Shown here: piece by piece, positions 1 through 8,078 of the stretch | How the letters are laid out: the number at the start of each line of letters is the position of its first letter | Numbering within the stretch: position 1 is the first letter of the stretch | NCBI GenBank assembly: GCA_011371465.1 | Contig: DRQL01000216.1 | Coordinates: 1 to 9,225 of the forward strand | From: Gammaproteobacteria bacterium | Lineage (GTDB): Bacteria > Pseudomonadota > Gammaproteobacteria > DSM-19610 | Length of the DNA stretch: 9,225 nt | Direction of reading: 5' to 3' | Notes under the pieces: model-generated | Told to the model about the DNA's origin: nothing | The model's input: the letters and a program-made list of their open reading frames with translations, nothing else | The model's database searches: none | Position numbers and translations under genes: made by a program

Positions 1-1
1 A

Positions 2-400
2 AAACTGTCAGAAATTGAAGGCATTGGAGACACTTACTCCGCCAAACTGGAAATGGCGGGCATTGCTTCGCTGGAGGATCTTTTACATACCTGCGGTGAA
101 AAAAAAGGCCGTACGGAAATGGCTGAGAAATCGGGCATTAGTGAAAAACTGATCCTCAACTGGGTAAATCGCGCGGACCTGTCAAGGATCAGGGGCGTGA
201 GCACCCAGTATGCTGACCTGCTTGAGTGTGCAGGGGTCGATACCGTTCCCGAACTGGCGCAACGCAACGCGGAAAACCTGCTGGCAAAGATGGCGGAAGT
301 TAATGCGGAGAAAAACCTGGTGCGCAAGGTTCCGAGCGTTTCACAGGTACAGGAATGGGTGGCGCAGGCGAAGGAATTGCCTCGCGCAGTTACTCACTAG
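2..400 (+). CDS. DUF4332 domain protein, 5' end cut by window edge
   Basis: The open frame enters from the left edge. The first readable residues are KLSEIEGIGDTYSAKLEMAG, and the frame runs 132 codons to a TAG. Two helix-hairpin-helix-like units are visible: EIEGIGDTYSAKLEMAGI at the very start and LSRIRGVSTQYADLLECAGV about 55 residues later. Each is followed by a helix of the type 'sLedLL' / 'TVPELAQRNAENLLAKM'. This double arrangement is typical of DUF4332 proteins, which are usually about 130-140 residues, so only a few N-terminal residues are probably missing. The internal ATG at 53 would remove half of the first unit and is unlikely to be the start. HhH folds commonly bind DNA non-specifically, but no function is established for this family, so DNA binding is only an inference. 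No signal peptide or membrane segment is visible in this part. The gene is followed by a strong hairpin. Confidence 0.85.
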   Translation, partial: KLSEIEGIGDTYSAKLEMAGIASLEDLLHTCGEKKGRTEMAEKSGISEKLILNWVNRADLSRIRGVSTQYADLLECAGVDTVPELAQRNAENLLAKMAEVNAEKNLVRKVPSVSQVQEWVAQAKELPRAVTH

Positions 401-425
401 CTGTAAAAAGGACTGGATGCGATAG

Positions 426-474
426 CGCCGGGAGTCACTGTTACGCACAGCGACTCCCGGCGTTCCCCGGTTTT
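426..474 (+). terminator. Hairpin after the DUF4332 gene, probable terminator
   Basis: CGCCGGGAGTC (426-436) pairs perfectly with GACTCCCGGCG (452-462). The stem can continue inward with CTGT/ACAG (438-441 and 447-450) around a five-base loop. A TTTT run lies at 471-474, eight bases after the stem, so it is not a textbook U-tract. The position, 25 bp after the stop codon and before the next gene, supports a transcription end or mRNA-protecting hairpin. Confidence 0.6.
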
Positions 475-531
475 GTAGTGCAGACCGGCCCGGTTGCTTC
501 AACCCTTTCCGCCAGAGGATGGATTCCGCCC

Positions 532-1257
532 ATGTTATCGCTCTACCAGTTCCCGATATCCCATTACTGTGAAAAGGTACGCTGGGCCCTGGATCACAAA
601 CAGCTGGATTACCGCGGGGTGAATTTCCTGCCGGGTTTCCATGTGACCAAGGCGAAAAAACTGTCGGGGCGGACCAGTGTGCCCATTCTTGTGCATGACG
701 ACAGGGTTATCCGCAACTCCAGCGATATCATCACTTACCTGGACACGACCTTTCCGGAGCATCCACTTACCCCGGCTGACGAACCACAAAAACAGGAGGC
801 CCTTGAGTGGGAACGGTTTGCCGACCGGGAGGTCGGGCCTTACGTCCGGCGTGTCTGTTACCACACCTTGCTTGAGTATCCCGCGCTGGTGATCCCTTTC
901 TTTACCCTGGGTGGTCCCTGGTACGGGCCATGGCTGCTGCGTCCCCTGTTTCCTGCCCTGAGCAAAAAAATGCGCAAGTTAATGAACATCAATGCAGCGT
1001 CCGCGCAACAGGGACAGGAACACCTGGTGCAGGTCCTCGACAAGGTGCACGAACACCTCCAGGGCAAAACGTATTTCGTCGGCGACCGGTTTTCGCGCGC
1101 TGACCTGGCGGTGGCCTCCCTGCTGGCGCCCCTGTGCCGGCCCGCCGGGTATGGGCTGGACTGGCCACCGGGCTATCCCGAACCGCTGGCACAGTTTGTC
1201 GAAGCGCAGTCGGAAAAGCTGGCCTGGGTAAACCGGTTGTATAAACAGCACCGATAG
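532..1257 (+). CDS. Glutathione S-transferase family protein
   Basis: This 241-residue soluble protein has the two-domain GST layout. The N-terminal thioredoxin-like domain (about 1-75) begins MLSLYQFPISHYCEKVRWAL, with the candidate active-site segment S10-H-Y-C13. It then has the cis-proline motif V50-P51-I and the glutathione gamma-glutamyl-binding segment NSSDI (62-66). The helical C-terminal domain (about 88-241) includes YFVGDRFSRADLAVASLLAPL (181-201), matching the conserved N-capping box and hydrophobic staple region of GSTs. S10 or C13 could be the catalytic residue, and the substrate cannot be read. The ATG at 532 was chosen because the GST fold starts immediately there and an AGAGGA ribosome binding site lies 12 bp upstream. 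An in-frame extension back to 355 would overlap the DUF4332 gene and the hairpin. A 55-residue insert-like stretch rich in aromatic and proline residues (about 118-145, FFTLGGPWYGPWLLRPLFP) might contact membrane or a hydrophobic ligand. The gene is convergent with uvrA, with a 29-bp gap. Confidence 0.85.
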   Translation: MLSLYQFPISHYCEKVRWALDHKQLDYRGVNFLPGFHVTKAKKLSGRTSVPILVHDDRVIRNSSDIITYLDTTFPEHPLTPADEPQKQEALEWERFADREVGPYVRRVCYHTLLEYPALVIPFFTLGGPWYGPWLLRPLFPALSKKMRKLMNINAASAQQGQEHLVQVLDKVHEHLQGKTYFVGDRFSRADLAVASLLAPLCRPAGYGLDWPPGYPEPLAQFVEAQSEKLAWVNRLYKQHR

Positions 1258-1286
1258 TCTTCCAGGTCGTGATCAATGCGGTGGAA

Positions 1287-4136
<2,850 letters not shown>

Positions 4137-4165
4137 CTTCATTCCGGCTAAACATCGAACCTGCT

Positions 4166-4195
4166 ACTATACGGGGTTTCCCAAATTCTGACCAA
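4166..4195 (-). promoter_or_regulatory. Candidate sigma-70 promoter for uvrA
   Basis: Read on the minus strand, TTGGTC (4190-4195) and TATAGT (4166-4171) are separated by 18 bp. The -10 matches consensus in five of six positions, while the -35 is weak (TTG plus mismatches). The predicted start would lie near 4159, leaving a leader of about 22 bases to the ATG at 4136. No CTGT-N8-ACAG LexA site is seen in the spacer. Confidence 0.45.
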
Positions 4196-4210
4196 AAGGA
4201 AAAGCGTTTC

Positions 4211-5599
4211 GTGAGCAAGGACCTGGATGCAGCCACCGGAATGACCCGTACCGAGGCGCGTTCCGCCGCATCCCTGGCGATGATCTACGCCTTGCGCATG
4301 TTGGGTTTATTCATGATTTTCCCGGTGTTTGCACTGTATGCCGAGCACCTGGAGGGGGTTACGCCGGCGCTGACCGGGCTGGCGATCGGCATCTACGGCC
4401 TGACCCAGGCATTCCTGCAAATTCCATATGGTTTGGTGTCTGACCGGATCGGTCGCAAGCCGGTAATCATCTTCGGCCTGCTGGTGTTTGCGCTGGGCAG
4501 CGCCATGGCCGGCAGCGCAGACAGTATCTGGGGGGTTATCGCCGGGCGCGCCATGCAGGGGGCAGGGGCGATTGCGGCGGCGGTGATGGCATTTACCGCG
4601 GACCTGGTGCGTGAGGAACACCGCGTCAAGGCGATGGCCATCATCGGCATGAGTATCGGCGCCTCGTTCGCGCTGGCGATGGTGCTGGGGCCGGTGCTGA
4701 ATACCTGGATCGGCGTGCCGGGGATCTTCTGGCTGACGGCGCTGCTGGCGCTGCTGGGGATTGCGGTGGTCGTCCTGGTGGTGCCCAGCCCGGTGGTTAC
4801 CCGCGTGCGGCGCGACGCCGAGGCGGTGCCGGCACAGTTTGCTTCCGTGTTGCGCAATACCCAGCTGCTGCGCCTGGATATCGGTATCTTCTCGCTGCAC
4901 CTGATCCTGACGGCGAGCTTCGTGGTGTTGCCGCTGGCCCTGCGCGACGAAGCCGGGCTGGATGCCGCGCGGCACTGGGAGGTGTACCTGCCGGTCCTGT
5001 TACTGTCCTTGCCCATGGCCATCCCCTTTATTCTGCAGGCCGAAAAACACCGCCGCATGAAAGCGGTGTTCATCGGCGCCATTGCCGTCATCATGCTGGC
5101 GGAACTGGCATTGTACGGATTCCACAGTCAGGTGACGGGTATCGCCGTCGGCCTGTTTATTTTCTACTCGGCCTTCAACCTGCTGGAGGCGATCCTGCCC
5201 TCGCTGATCGCCAAGATGGCACCCCCGGACAGCAAGGGCACGGCCATGGGTTTCTATTCCAGCTCGCAGTTTTTCGGTGCCTTTGTCGGCGGCACCCTGG
5301 GTGGCTGGCTGCACGGGCGTTTCGGCCTGGGGGCGGTATTCCTGTTCAGTGCGCTGGCGGCGCTGGCCTGGCTGCTGTTCGCGGCCAGTATGAAGCAGCC
5401 GCGCTACCTGGTGACCCGGCTGCTGAAGGTCGGCCGGCTGGAACCGGAGGCCGCGCAACAGCTGGCACTGCGCATGGCCGCCGTGCCCGGCGTGGCGGAG
5501 GCGGTGGTCATTGCCGAAGACGAGATCGCCTACGTCAAACTCGACGAGCGCGAGCTGGACGCGGATGCCCTGGATGCGCTGGCGGTGCAGGACGCCTGA
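4211..5599 (+). CDS. YajR-like MFS transporter with C-terminal YAM-type domain
   Basis: This is a 462-residue inner-membrane transporter of the major facilitator superfamily. Hydrophobic helices run from about residue 20 to 395. The first is ALRMLGLFMIFPVFALYAEHL, and the hallmark motif A GLVSDRIGRKP lies at 74-84 between helices 2 and 3. The sequence follows E. coli YajR closely, including 'AIGIYGLTQAFLQIPYGL', 'AGRAMQGAGAIAAAVMAF', 'LLEAILPSLI' and 'KGTAMGFYSSSQFFGAFVGG'. After the last helix a soluble tail (about 398-462), containing GVAEAVVIAEDEIAYVKLDERELD, corresponds to the ferredoxin-like YAM domain known from YajR. The natural substrate of this group is not settled; proton-driven drug or metabolite efflux is the usual assumption. 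The start is GTG at 4211 with AAGGA ten bases upstream; an ATG at 4241 is a less likely alternative. The location between uvrA and ssb is a recurrent gammaproteobacterial arrangement and suggests shared ancestry of the locus rather than a repair function. Confidence 0.92.
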   Translation: MSKDLDAATGMTRTEARSAASLAMIYALRMLGLFMIFPVFALYAEHLEGVTPALTGLAIGIYGLTQAFLQIPYGLVSDRIGRKPVIIFGLLVFALGSAMAGSADSIWGVIAGRAMQGAGAIAAAVMAFTADLVREEHRVKAMAIIGMSIGASFALAMVLGPVLNTWIGVPGIFWLTALLALLGIAVVVLVVPSPVVTRVRRDAEAVPAQFASVLRNTQLLRLDIGIFSLHLILTASFVVLPLALRDEAGLDAARHWEVYLPVLLLSLPMAIPFILQAEKHRRMKAVFIGAIAVIMLAELALYGFHSQVTGIAVGLFIFYSAFNLLEAILPSLIAKMAPPDSKGTAMGFYSSSQFFGAFVGGTLGGWLHGRFGLGAVFLFSALAALAWLLFAASMKQPRYLVTRLLKVGRLEPEAAQQLALRMAAVPGVAEAVVIAEDEIAYVKLDERELDADALDALAVQDA

Positions 5600-5628
5600 A
5601 CCACGAATCAAACACTTGCGGACCGGGC

Positions 5629-5657
5629 TGGGCAGTGGCAGTGACAGTCGTTATGAT
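5629..5657 (+). promoter_or_regulatory. Candidate sigma-70 promoter for ssb
   Basis: TGGGCA (5629-5634; four of six match) and TATGAT (5652-5657; five of six match) are spaced by 17 bp. They lie in the 128-bp gap between the transporter and ssb. The predicted start near 5664 gives a leader of about 64 bases. This would let ssb be expressed independently of the transporter. No LexA-type CTGT-N8-ACAG box was found in the gap. Confidence 0.45.
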
Positions 5658-5727
5658 GGCCGGGTTCGGTATCCAGACAACATTCACAAGGGCACACGGA
5701 AAGTGGCTTTGAACGAGGGGAGAAATC

Positions 5728-6174
5728 ATGGCACGAGGCATCAATAAAGTCATTCTGGTCGGCAACCTGGGTAAGGACCCGGAAGTGCGTTACATGTCCA
5801 ACGGCAATGCCGTTTGCAATGTCACGCTGGCGACCAGCGAGTCCTGGAAGGACAAGCAGACCGGCGAACAGAAGGAAAAGACCGAGTGGCACAACATCGT
5901 GTTCTACCGCCGGCTCGCCGAGATTGCCGGTGAGTACCTGAAAAAGGGTTCGCAGGTCTACATCGAAGGCAAGCTGCAGACCCGTAAATGGCAGGACAAG
6001 AACGGCAACGACCGTTACACCACGGAGATCATAGCCAACGAAATGCAGATGCTGGGCGGCCGCGGTGGCGGCAGTGCCGATTTCGGTGGTGGTTCAGCTT
6101 CGCGCTCCGCCCCGGCCCAGGCGCCTGCAGCCGCGGCGACGGCCGACGAGTTCGACGACGATATACCCTTCTAG
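5728..6174 (+). CDS. ssb: Single-stranded DNA-binding protein SSB
   Basis: SSB coats single-stranded DNA in replication, recombination and repair, and recruits partner enzymes through its C-terminal tip. The OB-fold occupies about residues 1-112, beginning MARGINKVILVGNLGKDPEVRY. The DNA-stacking aromatic positions known from E. coli are present: Trp40, Trp54, Tyr60 (Phe in E. coli) and Trp88. The region RKWQDKNGNDRYTTEI and MQMLGGRGGG follows the enterobacterial protein. A short Gly/Ser/Ala/Pro-rich linker (about 113-139) leads to the acidic tip EFDDDIPF, the conserved docking peptide. At 148 residues it is shorter than E. coli SSB (178), all in the linker. The start ATG has a strong GAGGGGAG ribosome binding site at 5715-5722, five bases upstream. 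Confidence 0.97.
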   Translation: MARGINKVILVGNLGKDPEVRYMSNGNAVCNVTLATSESWKDKQTGEQKEKTEWHNIVFYRRLAEIAGEYLKKGSQVYIEGKLQTRKWQDKNGNDRYTTEIIANEMQMLGGRGGGSADFGGGSASRSAPAQAPAAAATADEFDDDIPF

Positions 6175-6196
6175 GGCCGGTAGGTGGCCGGGGGTG

Positions 6197-6217
6197 CCGC
6201 CCCGCTGACTGGGGCGG
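6197..6217 (+). terminator. GC-rich hairpin after ssb, possible terminator
   Basis: CCGCCCC (6197-6203) pairs with GGGGCGG (6211-6217) around a seven-base loop, 23 bp after the ssb stop. The following bases (GTTGGCTTCGTT) are only moderately T-rich, so intrinsic termination is uncertain. It may instead be a 3' end-stabilising structure. Confidence 0.35.
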
Positions 6218-6267
6218 GTTGGCTTCGTTCGTAGATGCCTGTAAATACATCGGATTTTTGTCGACTT

Positions 6268-6281
6268 TATTGACGTCAATA
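6268..6281. promoter_or_regulatory. Perfect 14-bp palindrome, candidate activator site
   Basis: TATTGACGTCAATA is a perfect palindrome. A further GTCAA half-site begins at 6286, eleven bases (about one helical turn) after the GTCAA inside the palindrome. It sits roughly 190 bp upstream of the transcription start predicted from the sigma-54 promoter, a normal distance for the upstream activator sequence of a bacterial enhancer-binding protein. That the binder is a PrsR-type regulator is inference. Confidence 0.45.
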
Positions 6282-6436
6282 TTATGTCAAAACCTGCCGT
6301 GTACAGGCCGTATCTTTTTGATAAACAAGGATAATAGATAGAACCCCGTGCATGGCCGATTTCTCCCGGTGTCGTAATGCTTTACACCGCGATAGCCGTG
6401 GTTTCACAACCCTTTGTTTTTAAATAGTAAAAATGT

Positions 6437-6452
6437 TGGCTGGATTGTTGCT
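6437..6452 (+). promoter_or_regulatory. Sigma-54 (RpoN) -24/-12 promoter
   Basis: TGGCTGGATTGTTGCT matches the RpoN consensus TGGCACG-N4-TTGCW at TGGC, at the G in position 7 and throughout TTGCT. The invariant GG and GC dinucleotides have exactly the required 10-bp separation. Transcription would start near 6463, leaving a leader of about 43 bases to the TTG start at 6506. PEP-CTERM genes are known to be controlled by RpoN with the PrsK/PrsR two-component pair in some bacteria (for example Zoogloea), which fits the gene that follows. Confidence 0.72.
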
Positions 6453-6492
6453 TTGAAATCCTGCGGATAAACATAAAAGAAGCAGCACAGGT

Positions 6493-6500
6493 TAAGGAGG
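6493..6500 (+). promoter_or_regulatory. Full-strength Shine-Dalgarno that fixes a TTG start
   Basis: TAAGGAGG is a complete complement of the 16S rRNA 3' end. It lies five bases before TTG at 6506. No ATG or GTG is positioned correctly behind it, so it decides the rare TTG start of the first PEP-CTERM gene. Confidence 0.8.
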
Positions 6501-6505
6501 ATAGT

Positions 6506-7207
6506 TTGTCGGTTTTCACTCTGGTCGGGCGTACTCTCGCGGCCACCTTCTTGTTGTTATGCTCCACATCGGCTCACGCCACGATCGTTCACCTGGCGGG
6601 TGACACGGTTGATTTTTTCTACGACGATGCGCAGCCCGGCATGGCGGCCTACGGTACGCTGACCGCAGTTGGCGATTCCATTATTGCCCTGCCGACGAAC
6701 TTTTTCGCCGAGTCGCTCAATGGTGCCGGCCTCAGTTCCTTTTCCGCCCTGGGGACGGTAACCGTGGTGGCGAAAAGCGGTTACCAGTTCAAATCCGTCG
6801 CCGTCGCGCAGCAGGGTGACTACCAGTCGAGCAGCGGCAGCACATCGGTCAGCACCAGTGCGGACTTCGATGTGACCGACAGTACGGTGCCAGCGACTAC
6901 GGTGTCGACCCCGCTGGTCAGCACTGATGATTTCACCGTGAAGGGCGGCCTGACCGCCTGGTCCAGCAGTGCCTCGGTAGATCTCAGTACCCCCATGTGG
7001 AACGGCGTTGCGTCGATTGATCTGACACTGGACAGCCTGCTGACGGCATCGACCGGCGCCAACGGCGAAAGCGCGCGCATACAGAACAAGCTGGTTGGCA
7101 GCGGCCTGATGACCGTGGTTACGACACCCGTCCCCCTGCCCGCCAGCCTGTGGTTGTTTGCCAGTGGCTTTGTTATGCTCGTCGGCCGCTGCCGGCGCAG
7201 GAAGTAG
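6506..7207 (+). CDS. Secreted VPLPA/PEP-CTERM sorting-domain protein, copy 1
   Basis: The 233-residue protein starts with a Sec-type signal peptide: basic R9, hydrophobic core LAATFLLLCSTS and probable cleavage after A23-H-A25. It ends in a PEP-CTERM-type tripartite signal: VPLPA (209-213), a hydrophobic segment SLWLFASGFVMLVG and a basic tail RCRRRK. Such tails are recognised by exosortase, and the cleaved protein is exported to the surface or matrix. The mature middle is Ser/Thr/Val-rich, probably beta-structured, with no recognisable enzyme motif. It shares with the next gene the segments VDFFYDDA, FFAESLNGAG (66-75), AQQGDY (101-106) and ARIQNKLVGSGL (190-201). Translation from TTG is supported by the perfect ribosome binding site and because the signal peptide begins there. 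A sigma-54 promoter precedes it. No exosortase gene is present in this window. A role in extracellular matrix or flocs is inference from the family. Confidence 0.85.
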   Translation: MSVFTLVGRTLAATFLLLCSTSAHATIVHLAGDTVDFFYDDAQPGMAAYGTLTAVGDSIIALPTNFFAESLNGAGLSSFSALGTVTVVAKSGYQFKSVAVAQQGDYQSSSGSTSVSTSADFDVTDSTVPATTVSTPLVSTDDFTVKGGLTAWSSSASVDLSTPMWNGVASIDLTLDSLLTASTGANGESARIQNKLVGSGLMTVVTTPVPLPASLWLFASGFVMLVGRCRRRK

Positions 7208-7217
7208 CCCCGCGTTT

Positions 7218-7231
7218 CCTGGTCGACCAGG
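7218..7231. repeat. 14-bp perfect palindrome between the two PEP-CTERM genes
   Basis: CCTGGTCGACCAGG is a perfect palindrome in the 56-bp spacer, 10 bp after the first stop codon. In RNA it could form a five-base-pair stem with a UCGA loop. There is no T-tract, so it is more likely an intercistronic stability element or a protein site than a terminator. Read-through into the second gene is expected. Confidence 0.55.
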
Positions 7232-7263
7232 GCGCACGAACACTATAACTAAAGGACTAAGGG

Positions 7264-7968
7264 ATGATCGTTATGAAGGCATTAAGACTGAAACTTGTGG
7301 CTGCCGCCCTGCTGCTGGGCGTTTCCCTGTCCGGCCAGGCAACTACCGTAACGCTGTTTGGAACGGATGTCAGTTTTACCTTCGATGATGCCACCCTGTT
7401 CGGACCGGGCATCGTGGTGGGCAACAGCCTGATCTTTCAGCCGCCCGCCTTTAAGGCGGAGTCTCTGAACGGCGCAGGTGTAGTGACTGCGAGTGAAACA
7501 CTAATTATCGACGTGGAGGCCACCACACCGGGTTACGACATTACGTCCCTCGCCATGCAGGAGCAGGGGGATTACATTTGGAAAGGCGTTGGCGCCAGCG
7601 TCGCTGCTTCCGGTCGCCTGGGGGTGGTGGGTAGCGTAACCTGTGGCATTTTTGCCTGTAATGATGAAGGACTTTTCAATGTTGCGCCCCTGGGGGATAC
7701 CGGCGGCGCAACCGTGGGCTGGACCGGTGGAACCAGCGTCAACCTCGCGGATACCGCCGGCTGGGGTTCGGACACCTCCTTACAGATTTCGTTTCAGAAC
7801 AACCTGAGCGCCACCACCCAGAATAGCGGCGAACAAGCCTTTATCCAGAAGAAACTGGGTGGTGTTGGTCTGATCGTAAATCCGGTTCCGGTGCCTGCCG
7901 CCCTGTGGCTGTTCGGTTCCGGTCTGCTTGCCCTGGCGGGGATGTCCAGGCGCCGCTCCCGCGGTTAG
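7264..7968 (+). CDS. Secreted VPVPA/PEP-CTERM sorting-domain protein, copy 2
   Basis: The 234-residue protein is a diverged paralogue of the upstream gene, at similar length. The signal peptide is MKALRLKLVAAALLLGVSLSGQA, cleaved probably before TTVTLFG. The C-terminus has VPVPA (208-212), the hydrophobic stretch ALWLFGSGLLALAG and the basic tail SRRRSRG, a typical proteobacterial PEP-CTERM/exosortase signal. Shared segments are VSFTFDDA, FKAESLNGAG (63-72), MQEQGDY (98-104) and AFIQKKLGGVGL (192-203). Unlike copy 1 it has Cys127 and Cys132 in the mature region (TCGIFAC), which could form a disulfide. Two starts are possible: ATG at 7264 with AAGGA seven bases upstream, or ATG at 7273 with AAGGG nine bases upstream, which gives the more usual MK beginning. 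The 56-bp gap suggests co-transcription with copy 1. The function of the mature domain is not recognised. Confidence 0.85.
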   Translation: MIVMKALRLKLVAAALLLGVSLSGQATTVTLFGTDVSFTFDDATLFGPGIVVGNSLIFQPPAFKAESLNGAGVVTASETLIIDVEATTPGYDITSLAMQEQGDYIWKGVGASVAASGRLGVVGSVTCGIFACNDEGLFNVAPLGDTGGATVGWTGGTSVNLADTAGWGSDTSLQISFQNNLSATTQNSGEQAFIQKKLGGVGLIVNPVPVPAALWLFGSGLLALAGMSRRRSRG

Positions 7969-7978
7969 CTCCCTCCCT

Positions 7979-8047
7979 GCAGGAGCGCCGGCCTTCGGCG
8001 CGATGGTTTTAGTCTGCAACCGCGGTCAAGGGGACCGCTCCTACGGG
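7979..8047. repeat. Inverted pair of REP-like hairpins (BIME-like doublet)
   Basis: The first unit (7979-8006, +) begins GCAGGAGC and has stem GCGCCG (7985-7990) / CGGCGC (7996-8001) with loop GCCTT. The second (8021-8047, -) reads on its own strand CCCGTAGGAGCGGTC..., with stem GCGGTC (8022-8027) / GACCGC (8033-8038) around a five-base loop. Both therefore have a G(T/C)AGGAGCG head followed by a hairpin ending in CGCG or close to it. A GTAG head plus hairpin is the signature of REP elements mobilised by RAYT transposases. The doublet lies between the stop of copy 2 and the convergent metallo-hydrolase gene. The first hairpin is followed by GATGGTTTT, so the element may also end transcription from the + strand. 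Confidence 0.7.
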
Positions 8048-8078
8048 TTGTTTCCGGGCAACAAGGATGCTTTCCGCG

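Larger units (their letters stand above)
6218..6505. other. AT-richer spacer with regulatory sites, no gene seen
   Basis: I see no credible coding frame in this stretch between ssb and the first PEP-CTERM gene. Its composition is visibly richer in A and T than the flanking genes. It contains the palindrome at 6268-6281, the sigma-54 promoter at 6437-6452 and the ribosome binding site at 6493-6500. A short CCTG/CAGG hairpin near 6293-6307, followed by TTTTT at 6315-6319, is too weak to call a terminator. Confidence 0.6.

Noticed and set aside
355..531. N-terminal extension of the GST protein
   Set aside because: The added residues have no GST similarity and overlap the DUF4332 coding end and the hairpin. 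The domain begins cleanly at the ATG at 532.
1258..1286. Terminator between the convergent GST gene and uvrA
   Set aside because: Only a five-base TTCCA/TGGAA pairing with a 17-base loop and no T-run is present, too weak to call.
4137..4142. Upstream ATG of uvrA
   Set aside because: It adds only two residues and the GGA would abut the start codon. The next ATG matches the family N-terminus and has proper spacing.
6293..6319. CCTG/CAGG hairpin followed by TTTTT as ssb terminator
   Set aside because: The stem is only four base pairs and the T-run is seven bases away.
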